A DNA stretch of 64,000 nt from CBDFMR01 sp965249765. Lineage in GTDB: Bacteria; Bacteroidota; Bacteroidia; Chitinophagales; Saprospiraceae. Positions 39,107 to 50,000 of this stretch are shown here, in pieces. Under the pieces are notes generated by a model. That model saw only the letters and a list, made by a program, of their open reading frames with translations. It was not told the DNA's origin and searched no databases. Position 1 is the stretch's first letter, and every line of letters begins with the position of its first letter. Location of the stretch: contig CBDFMR010000005.1 of assembly GCA_965249765.1 (NCBI GenBank), positions 2,294,001 through 2,358,000 of the forward strand, given 5' to 3'. The position numbers were made by a program, and so were the translations under genes.

Positions 39107-39135
39107 TGAATCTATTCATAAGATATTAAGGGATC

Positions 39136-41868
39136 ATGAGCAAGACAGCCTATATAAATAATAAACCATTTGAGATCAAGGATGGCGAAACCATACTTTC
39201 CTTTGTTAAAAGACACAAGGGGGCGAATGCGATTCCTACGTTATGCGATGCACCCAATCTTGATCCTTTTGGATCATGTAGGGTGTGCAGTGTCGGTGTT
39301 GTCTTACAGGAAAATGGAACCGCTAAAACAATGGCATCATGTCATACCCCAATATCTGAGGGGCAATATATTTACCCAGATTCAGCACCGATAACGGCTC
39401 TCCGGAAAAATATTATTGAATTGGTACTCACTGATCATCCATTGGATTGTCTCACATGTGAAGTCAATGGAAATTGTGAGTTACAAACTGTGGCTGCACA
39501 GGTGGGGATACGAGATGTGAGATATCCCGAAGGGGATAATCATATGGACCGTACTAAAGACTTAAGTCATCCCTATATGACTTCAGATTTATCAAAGTGT
39601 ATCAACTGTTATCGTTGCGTCCGTGCTTGTGATGAAGTACAAGGGCAGTTTGTGCTGAGTATGTCTGGACGCGGTTTTGATTCAAAGATTATAATGGGAA
39701 GTGAGCAATCTTTCATGGAATCCGATTGTGTGAGTTGCGGTGCTTGTTCACAGGCATGCCCTACGTCCGCTATTTCCGATGTCTTCCAGTCAAAATCATT
39801 GTCCGCAAAAGAAACAACAAGAACAATCTGCACCTATTGTGGTGTAGGATGCAACTTGGACATTTCTACTTCCAATGGAGAAGTAATCAGTGTGCTTGCG
39901 CCCTATGATGCAGAAGTGAATCAAGGCCATACATGCCTGAAAGGCCGCTTTGCATTTAAGTTCTATAATCATCCAGATAGGCTGAATTCCCCAATGATAA
40001 AACGTGATGGTGTGTTTGAGAACGTGAGTTGGGATGAGGCATACGATTATATAGCAAAAAAACTAGTGAATTATAAGGAGGAGTATGGGGCTGATTCCAT
40101 TGCGGGAATATCATCATCTAGATGTACTAATGAGGAGAATTATCTCATGCAGAAATTCATTAGGGCTGTAATAGGTACAAATAATATAGATGGTTGTGCA
40201 AGAGTTTGTCATTCTCCTACTGCTCTGGGTATGCAAAGAACATTCGGTACTGGTGCTGCTACCAATTCCATCGATGATCTTACGGATACTAATTGCATAA
40301 TGGTGATTGGCGCCAATCCTACCGATGCCCACCCTGTGACAGGTGCCAAGTTAAAGCAGTTTGCCATGCAATCTCATAACGTTTCTATCGTCATTGACCC
40401 TAGAAGGACTGAGTTGGCGAGATATGCAACATATCATTTGGCATTGAGACCTGGTACGAATGTAGCTGTCCTCAACATGATGATTTACTATATCATCACA
40501 GAGGGATTGGCTGATGAAGATTTTATTGGTTCGAGAACAGAGGGATTTGAACAGTATAAAGAAGAAATATTAAATATAGATCTTCAGAAACTGGAAAGGG
40601 TATCTGGAGTAGATCGTCAGTTAATAAAAAAAGCCGCAATTGCTTATGCCACCGCACCTAATGCAATGTCATTTCATGGCCTTGGTGTTACTGAGCATTC
40701 TCAAGGGACATTTACTGTAATGCAAATAGCAGACCTAGCTCTGCTTACTGGCAATATAGGAAGGAGAGGAGTAGGTGTAAATCCATTGAGAGGACAGAAT
40801 AATGTCCAAGGAAGTGCTGACATGGGTGTACAACCACATCAGGGAGCTGGTTATATGGACGTAACTAACCTAGATGTCAACAAGAAATACAATGAGTTCT
40901 ATGGTGTCAATGTTCCCACTCAGATTGGACTTAAGATTCCAGAGATGTTCGATGCTGCACTGCAAGGAGACCTCAAAGCCATTTGGATAATAGGAGAAGA
41001 CGTCGTACAGACTGATCCGAATACACAAAAAGTAATAAAGGCTCTCAAGAACACTGACCTCGTGATTGTTCAAGAGTTATTCATGACTGAAACGACTAAG
41101 TACGCTGATGTGATATTGCCGGGCGCGTCATTCTTAGAGAAGAGTGGAACATTTACTAATGGTGAACGTAGGGTGCAAGCAGTACGTCAAGTTGTGAGTC
41201 CTATTGAAGGAGTGAAAGCAGACGGGCAGATTATCGTGGAAATAATGAACAGAATGGGCTACAACCAACCTGATTATACACCTGATGGCATGTTGGAAGA
41301 AATCTCTCAGATAGTACCGTTTTTTGCAGGAATTACGTGGGACAATCTTGGAATAAATGGGAAGCAGTGGCCCGTTGCTAGTGATGGGACTGACACCAAG
41401 ATCCTTCATCAAAAAGATTTTAAACGGGGTAAGGGTTATTTTGAGTTTAACAAATGGAGGGAGTCAGAAGAGCTAAAATCTCATGCTGTTGACTATCCGT
41501 ACATATTAACTACTAACAGAGAATTGGAACATTATAACTGCGGTGCAATGACAAGGCGCACAGGAAACAATCTAATCCTCACCGATGATTATTTGATGAT
41601 CCATCCCGAGGATGCTGCAGAAAACCTAATTGAAGATGGAGATTTGGTTTGCCTTGAATCACCACGTGGTAAAGTGGACGTAAAAGCAAGGATTACTGAC
41701 AAGGTGAAGAAGGGCATATTAAGTACTACTTTCCATTTTCCTGAGATTATGGTCAATAATATTACATCGGACATCCACGATTCTGAGGCTATGTGTCCTG
41801 AGTATAAGGTTGTAGCTGTGCGAATCAGAAAATCGAAAGGCAAGTTTAAGCAGATGGCGGAAGTATAA
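39136..41868 (+). CDS. fdhA: Formate dehydrogenase alpha subunit (molybdopterin, cysteine form)
   Basis: A 910-residue cytoplasmic enzyme that oxidises formate to CO2. The N-terminus is NuoG-like: a 2Fe-2S site (LCDAPNLDPFGSCRVC, SCHTP), an HPLDCLTCEVNGNCELQ cluster site and two 4Fe-4S ferredoxin sites (CINCYRCVRAC, CVSCGACSQACP). The molybdopterin domains begin with another 4Fe-4S motif (CTYCGVGC). The active-site metal ligand is Cys358 in ARVCHSPTALGM, where Sec forms have selenocysteine, and His359 follows. It lacks a Tat signal, so it is cytoplasmic. The operon fdhD-beta-alpha lacks a gamma subunit gene, so electrons probably go straight to NAD+. Confidence 0.95.
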   Translation: MSKTAYINNKPFEIKDGETILSFVKRHKGANAIPTLCDAPNLDPFGSCRVCSVGVVLQENGTAKTMASCHTPISEGQYIYPDSAPITALRKNIIELVLTDHPLDCLTCEVNGNCELQTVAAQVGIRDVRYPEGDNHMDRTKDLSHPYMTSDLSKCINCYRCVRACDEVQGQFVLSMSGRGFDSKIIMGSEQSFMESDCVSCGACSQACPTSAISDVFQSKSLSAKETTRTICTYCGVGCNLDISTSNGEVISVLAPYDAEVNQGHTCLKGRFAFKFYNHPDRLNSPMIKRDGVFENVSWDEAYDYIAKKLVNYKEEYGADSIAGISSSRCTNEENYLMQKFIRAVIGTNNIDGCARVCHSPTALGMQRTFGTGAATNSIDDLTDTNCIMVIGANPTDAHPVTGAKLKQFAMQSHNVSIVIDPRRTELARYATYHLALRPGTNVAVLNMMIYYIITEGLADEDFIGSRTEGFEQYKEEILNIDLQKLERVSGVDRQLIKKAAIAYATAPNAMSFHGLGVTEHSQGTFTVMQIADLALLTGNIGRRGVGVNPLRGQNNVQGSADMGVQPHQGAGYMDVTNLDVNKKYNEFYGVNVPTQIGLKIPEMFDAALQGDLKAIWIIGEDVVQTDPNTQKVIKALKNTDLVIVQELFMTETTKYADVILPGASFLEKSGTFTNGERRVQAVRQVVSPIEGVKADGQIIVEIMNRMGYNQPDYTPDGMLEEISQIVPFFAGITWDNLGINGKQWPVASDGTDTKILHQKDFKRGKGYFEFNKWRESEELKSHAVDYPYILTTNRELEHYNCGAMTRRTGNNLILTDDYLMIHPEDAAENLIEDGDLVCLESPRGKVDVKARITDKVKKGILSTTFHFPEIMVNNITSDIHDSEAMCPEYKVVAVRIRKSKGKFKQMAEV

Positions 41869-42037
41869 CTAGTGATTTCTTTGATCATACCATACGTCAC
41901 TTGGATTCTTATACTGATGGTTAATAATTAGTTGATTTGTCGATATTTGTGTGCTTATTGAAACCATTATAAACCAGATAACGTCTATAGACTAGGAATA
42001 GAGTTCTAAATTGAAAAAAAAATACAAACACGAAAAC

Positions 42038-42745
42038 ATGAAGAATTATTTACTCTCAATTTTAGCATTGGCAATAATTTGCTTTGCATCTGAGGTCACT
42101 GCTCAAACACAAGGGAAAATCACTCAAGAGATCACAATGGTTTCATCAGATGATGAACAAATGGCTATGGCACTAGAGATGATGAAAGGAACACAGACTG
42201 AGTATTTCTACAATGGAAAGATGTCATTGGTCAAGTCATCCACGATGGGTGGTATGGTCGAGAATAAGGTGCTAATAGACAATACCTCAAAAGAAGTTGT
42301 CATGCTAATCAACGCCATGGGACAAAAGATGATGGTTGAAACTAGTACAGCTGATTTTGAATCGGCAGGTGGAGATCAAGCAGAGATAATGAAGGAGGTG
42401 GAGATCACTTATGATGAATCTGATACAAAAGAAATTCTAGGGCATAAATGTATTAAAGCCAGCGTAAAGCATCCTGAAATGGATGAAGTTGCAACGTTCA
42501 CCATGTATGTTGCCAAGGATCTTAAGCTTGACAACAGGATGATACAAGATATGCAGGCATTTGAGATAGAAGGTTTTCCTCTAGAGTATACCATGGATAT
42601 GAAAGGTGCCAATATGACGATGACTATTACTACGATAGCTATCGAGGATAAGATTGACGAGAAAGTCTTCAATGTTGATAAATCAGGTTATAAGAAAATG
42701 ACCCTTGATGAACTAATGCAAATGAGTGGTGGAATGGGAATGTAA
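42038..42745 (+). CDS. DUF4412-type secreted protein
   Basis: A 235-residue exported protein with a clear signal peptide (MKNYLLSILALAIICFASEV, cleaved after VTA). The mature part has the DUF4412 look: GKITQEITMVSSDDEQMAMA, then conserved mid-protein TKEILGHKCIKASVK and a Met-rich C-terminus (LMQMSGGMGM). I choose the ATG at 42038 rather than the TTG at 42011, because the latter adds a charged KKKYKHEN tail before the signal peptide. Function unknown. It ends 24 bases before a strong terminator. Confidence 0.8.
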   Translation: MKNYLLSILALAIICFASEVTAQTQGKITQEITMVSSDDEQMAMALEMMKGTQTEYFYNGKMSLVKSSTMGGMVENKVLIDNTSKEVVMLINAMGQKMMVETSTADFESAGGDQAEIMKEVEITYDESDTKEILGHKCIKASVKHPEMDEVATFTMYVAKDLKLDNRMIQDMQAFEIEGFPLEYTMDMKGANMTMTITTIAIEDKIDEKVFNVDKSGYKKMTLDELMQMSGGMGM

Positions 42746-42769
42746 ACCCTCAAGAAATAATATAAAAAG

Positions 42770-42798
42770 AGCTCGGTTGAATAAACTGAGCTTTTTTT
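42770..42798 (+). terminator. Rho-independent terminator after the DUF4412 gene
   Basis: AGCTCGGTT (42770-42778) pairs with AACTGAGCT (42784-42792, one G-U pair) around a 5-base loop and is followed by seven T. The clearest terminator in the window; it ends plus-strand transcription before the IS region. Preceding A-run makes it partly bidirectional. Confidence 0.85.
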
Positions 42799-42804
42799 AT
42801 GAGA

Positions 42805-43077
42805 TTACAAGCATGGATAGATTGTAAAACTGCCATTCAAGAATGAGTCATTATCGTTGCTGACATCAATCCTGTCACTTACGGATTCTTCTGTTATGTC
42901 AAGTATCTTAGCACATCCATCCGAGGCAATAATATTTAACTGTTCCTCTTCATCATAAAGAGTGATTGTTTGATTGTTCTCCGATGCGGTAAAGCCTAAT
43001 TTAAGAGGTGTTAATTTTACATTCGCGGATACTAAAAAATACCCAATCGGCAGTGGTTGTAGGCATGAACAAGAATC
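42805..43077 (-). pseudogene. Orphan C-terminal coding fragment beside the IS element
   Basis: A minus-strand frame stays open for 90 codons from a stop at 43078-43080 to a TAA at 42805, without any good start codon, and has a protein-like composition: SCSCLQPLPIGYFLVSANVK, then SENNQTITLYDEEEQLNII and SVSDRIDVSNDNDSFLNGSF. The IS left end lies 33 bases upstream of it. It is on the same strand as the giant surface gene, which is cut at its 3' end by the same IS, so this could be the lost tail of that gene or of another gene removed by a deletion next to the IS. No type IX C-terminal domain signature is visible. Confidence 0.5.
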
Positions 43078-43109
43078 TTATAAAAGCTCAGGAGCGGTGA
43101 CATAGATTT

Positions 43110-44080
43110 ATAGAGATCGCTAGATAGATACATATAAAAGTGTATCTTACAAGTCAATAAAATGGTTCAATTATGATTAATTTTGAAGGACAAAATGCTC
43201 AAGAGTTCTATGTTCGGTTCAATACTGTGGATTCTTGTAAGGAATATCTGGCTGGGATTAAGTGGAAGAACGGCTTTAAATGTGTAAAATGTGCTCACAA
43301 GGCCTGTCAAATTCGTACTAATTTGAATCGTACCTGTAACAAGTGCAGTCACACTGAGTCGCCATCAGCAAATACTCTTTTTCATAAAGTAAAATTTGGC
43401 TTAGACAAAGCCTTTATCATTTGTTTTGAAATGGCAACAACTACCCGAAGTTTATCGGCTAGCTATTTAGCTAAACGAATAGGTGTTACACCCTATACAG
43501 CTAGGATGTTTATGTATAAAGTACGTGAAGCTATGAAGTCTAGTGAAACCCAACCAATGGATAAACGAGTAGAAGTGGATGAATTTGTAGTAGGAGGAAA
43601 AGAAGATGGTAAGGTAGGCAGAAGCTATGATACCAAGAAAAAGAAGGCTGTCGTGGCACTACAACTAACCGATGCTGGGAAGGTAAAAAGAATGTATGTT
43701 AATCAGATAAAGGACTTTTCGGCCAAGGAGTTACGGCCAATATTTGATAAGCACATTTGCAAAGACGCCAATATCACTACAGACTTATGGAGAGGATATG
43801 GGCCAATTGCAAAGGAGTATAATATAGACCAGATACCCAGTGATAAAGGCAAGAACTTCAAAATATTACATACCATGATTCATCAAGTAAAATCTTGGAT
43901 TAGAACCACCTACTCCTACGTTAGTCCGTTTCACATCAACAGATACTTTGATGAATTTTGTTACAGATTAAACCGATCGCGTAGTAAGAAAACAATCTTT
44001 CACAACCTTGTTTCTAGAATGATGAAGGCTCAAAAAATATACCACACCAAATTAGTATGCACTTAAATAGCGATCTCTAT
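43110..44080 (+). mobile_element. IS1595-family insertion sequence
   Basis: About 971 bases bounded by a 13-bp inverted repeat, ATAGAGATCGCTA at 43110-43122 and its complement at 44068-44080, enclosing one transposase gene. The 8 bases next to each end (ATAGATTT and TGAATTAT) do not match, so no target duplication is visible; this suggests that a deletion or rearrangement followed insertion. The right end supplies the last codons and TAA stop of the truncated giant gene. Confidence 0.75.
43173..44066 (+). CDS. IS1595 family transposase (ISXO2-like DDE domain)
   Basis: A 297-residue DNA-cutting and joining enzyme. An N-terminal zinc ribbon has Cys37, Cys40, Cys55 and Cys58, and a helix-turn-helix-like stretch follows at about 95-115. 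The catalytic domain shows Asp136 (VEVDEFVVGG), Asp204 (TTDLWRGY) and the FHINRYFDEF block at 253-262, with Asn256 and Glu261 as candidates for the third position. The frame is complete from ATG to TAA, so the element may be active. It is the only transposase gene in the window. Confidence 0.93.
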   Translation: MINFEGQNAQEFYVRFNTVDSCKEYLAGIKWKNGFKCVKCAHKACQIRTNLNRTCNKCSHTESPSANTLFHKVKFGLDKAFIICFEMATTTRSLSASYLAKRIGVTPYTARMFMYKVREAMKSSETQPMDKRVEVDEFVVGGKEDGKVGRSYDTKKKKAVVALQLTDAGKVKRMYVNQIKDFSAKELRPIFDKHICKDANITTDLWRGYGPIAKEYNIDQIPSDKGKNFKILHTMIHQVKSWIRTTYSYVSPFHINRYFDEFCYRLNRSRSKKTIFHNLVSRMMKAQKIYHTKLVCT

Positions 44081-47000
44081 TGAATTATTTGCTGGTAGAT
44101 TATCTATCGTCACCGCATCGTTGTAATTGAATGGTCCCCATGTCATGCCGTTCCATGCAACATTATACTGACCAGGCATAGGTACATTATCTCCGGAGAT
44201 TGTAATATCCACAGAGAAGATGTCATCTGTATCGTCTAAGCCCGTGCCATTGTCATCACAATCATCTATTACACTATTTACTATCATCAATGTGCAATTG
44301 AATGAACACGGTACTGGCGGATCTACTTGTGTCAAGATCGTACAACTAGGATCATCACTATCAGTAATGGTAAAGTTCAAGATACCATCAGAAATGTCAT
44401 AAGGTCCCATAACCACACTTGACCCATATGTTCCTGATGTAACATTAGGATCATCAGCAGTCCAACCTGTACCTGTATTGAGACCATCGACAAAGATCTC
44501 AAATGTATAAGTATCATCAGATGGGTCAGTATCAGTACCATTATCATCACATAAAATATTTGTGATGATTGGTGCATTTATCACACACTGATCTGAACAA
44601 GAATTCAATGGTCCTATGTTTTCAGTAATCTGACAAGCTGCATCATCAATATCCTGTATAATAAGTGATGGAGAGGAACCATCAGCTATTAGTGTGAAAG
44701 ATGATCCAACATTGTAATTAAACGGTCCAAATGTATTAGCTCCCACGATAATCTCGTATAGATCCGAAATTCCGCCATTGACAGCACTTACAATTGTTGA
44801 AATATCATAATAGTCGTCAGCTGGGTCTGATGATGTACCATTGTCGTTACAATCCCAAGAGATATCATTTAGTGTCAGAACGCATGTCGTAGAACATGGA
44901 ACGAGCGGTCCAATATCCTCACTTAATGTGCAACTACTGTCATCCACATCTTGTATGATCATGCCTATCATGCTGTCATCGGCATTCAATACGAGGTTAC
45001 TCAGAATACCATAGTCAAAGGGACCGTAAGTATCAGCTCCAATCAGGATTTCGAATTGAGCTGTAACTCCACCATTGACAGCACTGACTATGATAGATAT
45101 ATCGTAGAAATCATCCGTTTGGTCTGAGTCTGTACCGTTGTTATTACATATCCAGACTAGCTCGTCTAGTGTGAGTATACATGAACCCGAACAAGGATTA
45201 AGAGACCCAATATCATCGGATATGCTACATCCTGCAACGTCTACATCTTCAAATACAAGAGTGGCAATACTGCCATCCGCAGGTAAGGTTAAACCATTTG
45301 CAATTCCATAGTCATATGGACCAAAAACACTGACTCCAACAGTGATATCATACTGTCCAGAGACTCCTCCATTTGTAGTATTAACATTGCTCGTAATATC
45401 GTAGAAATCATCTGAAGGATCAGTTGGTGTTCCATTGTCATTACAAGTCCAAGTAAGCTCGTCAATTGTAAGTGTACAAGAACTAGAACATGGAACAAGT
45501 GGACCAATATCTTGACTTAATGAGCAGCCATTATTGTCAAAATCTTGGATTGTAATTGTCGCATTGCTTCCATTTGCAGGCAAGGTTAACAATCCTACCA
45601 TACCGTAATCAAAAGGTCCATAAGTGTCGGGTCCGACGATTACTATATACTGATTGGATGGACCACCACCTACTGAGGAAGCAGTGACAACTATATCATA
45701 AAAATCATCTGTCGAATCGGTGTCTGTTCCGTTATCATTGTAAGTCCAATCCAGTTGGTCGATACTGATCGTACAACATTCAGAACAAGGATCCAGTGGA
45801 CCTATGTCCTCGGAATTATCACATGTAGGATCATCAATATCCATTACTTCAACTGTCACCATTGTTCCATCAGCGGGTAAATTGAATGATGCGTCAATGT
45901 CATAAGCAAATGGCCCAAAGATTGATCCACCAACATCAACCAAGTACTGATTAGAAGTTCCACCGTTAATTACGGATGCATTCACCACAACAAAGTAGAT
46001 GTCATCTGTCAAATCACAAGGAGTATTATTATCAGAACATGTCAGTCCAATATTATTTATGAATAGAATACAGTTTGTAGGACAAGGAAGTAGTGGGCCG
46101 ACATCTTGTGACGCAGAACATAGTGGGTCATCTACATCTTGGAATGTTACTGTCACCATACCACCGCTGGCAGGAATATCAACAATTCCTCCAAAGTTGT
46201 AATTGAATGTTCCTATGATCGTTCCACTGACGATTACATTGTACTGATCACTCACTCCACCGTTTAACGATGTTGCATTTACATCAAATTCATAATAGTC
46301 GTCACTCGGATCTGAGGCAGTGCCGTTATTATTACAGTCTCCGACCAACTCCGTAATCGTCACAATACAATCATCTGAGCAAGGTGCCAACAAACCTAAA
46401 GACGCGGTTTCACTACAACTTGGTTTATCAACATCTTGGAAAGTCAGCGTAACATTAGAACCATCAGCAGGCATCGTAAAGGAAGCAGGGATGGCATTTG
46501 TAAAAGTACCTTCAAGTCCTGCATTCGAGGTCACTGTATACATGTTATTCATTCCGCCATTACTAGCCCCCGCATTTACAGTGACAGTATAGAAGTCATC
46601 TGAAGGATCACTTGGGGTACCATTGTCATCACAATCAGCCTCAGCGGTAGCTACAAACAAGTCACATTCAGTAGAACAAGGTATTAAGAAGCCAATGCTC
46701 TGGAAATTAGTACAAAGTGGGTTATCACTATCTGTAACTGTTATTATTGCTTGAAAGAAATCCGCAGATAAAATGACCGATCCTCCAACTCCATAGGAAT
46801 AAGTTCCTACAAGAGAACCATTAACAGTGACGATAAATGTACCTGAGGGGCCTCCATTTAACGCCGTGGCATTTAAATCTACCTCATAGTAGTCGTCTCC
46901 AGTTTCTGTTGGTGTTCCATTATCATTACATTGGGCAGATGCCAAAGTGATGTTAATTGCGCAAGCGTCTGAGCATGGAGTTAATGGTCCAATTTGCTCC

Positions 47001-50000
47001 TCAGCCTCGCAACCTAAGACATCTACATCTTGGAAAACAAGTATTGGAGAGGTGCCATCTGCGGGAAGGGTAAAGAAGCCTCCCCCATTGTATGAAAATA
47101 CACCAACTACTGTACCTCCTACTACGATTTCATATTGACCACTTGGACCAGAGTTGGCTGCTGTAGCATTTACGACAACATCATAGAAATCATCGCTATT
47201 ATCAGTTTCTGTTCCAGCGTCGTTACAGGTGTATTCTAAGGAAAGAATCGTTAATTCACAATCATCAGAACACGAAACTAATGGTGGACTTATCCATGAA
47301 CCAGTACATGAAGCATCAAGAACGTCTTCAAATATAACACTGATAGCACCACCAGTTGCAGGAACATTTACACTAGATATTACACCATATACAAAGATAC
47401 CTGAAAGTGTACCATCAACATACAAATTAAAACTTGTAGACATATTACCAGATTCCCCAAGAATCAAGACTGTAAGTGTATAGGAATCATCAGAAGGATC
47501 TGATCCTGTTCCATTGTTATTACATTGAACTGAAATTTCATCGATTGAAATAAGGCAATCATCTGAACAATGATCAAGAGGTACTATATCTTGGATATTA
47601 CTGCAAGAAGAATCGTCAACATCCTTGAAAATTACTGATACTAATGATCCATCGGCTGGCAAATCGAAATTTCCACCAATTCCATAAGTAAATGGACCAA
47701 ATACAGTACCACCAACGGTTACAGTAAATTGACTAGAAGATCCACCGTTCGTTTCAGATGCATTTACTAGTATATTGTAAATATCATCAGATGGGTCAGT
47801 TCCTGTTCCTATATTATTACAGACAAATGATATGTTGTCAACAATTATTATGCAGTCGGATGAACAAGGTATAAGATCTCCAAGATTCTGTTCTATAGTG
47901 CAACTACTATCATCAACATCCTCAAACGTTAACGTTACATTGGTGCCGTCAGCAGGCAAAAACATTTGGTTGTTTATTCCATAAGAGTATGTTCCATCAA
48001 GAACTCCATTTACGTAAACATTAAATTGACTGGAAACACTACCATTAATTGCTTCTAACAAGAATTGTATCCTATAGAAATCATCGGAGGGATCCCCAGG
48101 TGTTCCATTTGAAATACATTGAAACGTGAGATCAACGATAGTCAATTGACAAAGGTCAGAACAAGAAACTAATGGACCTATAACTTGAGATGTTTCACAT
48201 GTAGGATCATCAACGTCTTGAACGAAGATTGTTTCATTCATTCCATTTGCAAGGATAGTTACAAGTCCGCCTACATCGTAGTCAAAAGTTCCGATAATGG
48301 CAGAATTACTGGTAACATTAAACTGACCAGTTGGTCCTCCATTGATGGCACTAGCATTTATATTTATTTCGTAAAAGTCATCCGTCGAATCGGAAGATGT
48401 GCCATTATCATTGCAGGTCCAGTTTAGTAAGGTAAACGAAATCGTACAATCTGTAGAGCAAGGATCGAGTACACCAATGTTTTGACTTGAGGTACATGTC
48501 GGATCGTCAATATCAGAAAAATCAAGAGTCACGTCAGTTCCATCAGCGGGAAGAATAAAACTTCCACCCAAGTTGTAATCAAAATTTCCTTGAGGACTGC
48601 CTCCAGTGGTTACCACAAATTGGCTAGAAGTACCACCATTAATTGCTGTTGCGTCAACCGTTATTATATAAAAGTCATCAAATGGATCAGCCAGTGTTCC
48701 ATTATCATCACAAACCGCGGAAGCCACAAGTACTGTTAATTCACAAACATCAGAACATGCTACCAAAGGTCCAACTGATATACTCTCCTCACAAAGAGTC
48801 TGGTCGAAATCTTGGAATACGAATAAAGGAAGAGTTCCATCTGCAGGCAATGTAATAGTTCCGCCCACGTCATATGTATATGAACCCTGTAATATTGTGT
48901 TTATAAATACATTAAAGCTACCGGAAGAGCCTCCATTTGTCGCTGAAGCATTAACGGTTATTACATAAAAATCATCTGTCGGATCTGTACCAGTTCCATT
49001 ATCGTCGCACACTAATGATGTCTCAAGAATTGTAATTAGGCAATCAGCAGAACAAGGAGCCAATGGTCCTGTGTTTTGTGTTATTGAACATGAAGCAGTC
49101 GTTGCATCTGCAATTGTAACAGAAACGTCTGAGTTATCTGCAGGAAGGGTAATAGTGCCTCCAGTATCATAATCATAAGTAGCAACGACACTGCCTCCAA
49201 TGATTACGTTAAATTGAGTCGAGGAACCTCCATTTGCATCAGTGACCACAATAGTAATGGTATAAAAATCATCACTTGGATCATCACCTGTTCCATTGTC
49301 GCTACAGACTTTATCAAATTGTACTATTTGAATAAATAGTCCAGGATCAACAATAACTTCTTCTGTATATATGCAGTTGTTTCTATCTTGAATATAAACG
49401 GTATATAACCCGTCCTCAAGATTAGAAAATGTTCCATTTGGTGCATAACTAGTGCCATCAATGCTATACTCATATGATCCAGATCCTCCCATGCCAGTTA
49501 CATCAATCTGGCCATTCATATCTCCTTCACATTCTTCATGAGTCAATTGTATAGTAGCAGAAGGAATTGTTTGATAAACGAGTGATATATTGACGATAGA
49601 ATCACAACCACTACTGGCGGCTCCAGGTATTGTCTCCGCACCAATCGGGTTAGATTCATTATAAAGCGTTCCATTAACTGTAATAGAGTAACCATCACTT
49701 TGACAGCCAGCGTATGTAACTGCTCCTACAGATGGAGGATCGAAAGTGAGAATAATGGTAACGACAGAGTCGCAGCCACTAGGTGATATCAACGTCTCCA
49801 TACCAGATGGCGTTGCTTCATCATAGGTGTTTCCATTGACAACTACAGAGTAACCATCCCCTTGACAACCGTCATAGGTTTCAGATCCAGTCACATTCAT
49901 ATCAAAGTTCAATGCTATGGTCACGATAGAATCACAACCAGATGCGGAGGTAAGCGTCTCCATGCCAGATGGCGTTGCTTCATCATAAGTATTACCGTTG

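Noticed and set aside
43095..43125. A GCGGTGAC...ATAGAGATCGCTA resemblance between the left IS flank and the end of the giant gene as an inverted duplication
   Set aside because: Beyond the 13-bp terminal repeat the match is only about 8 bases and interrupted, which chance can explain.
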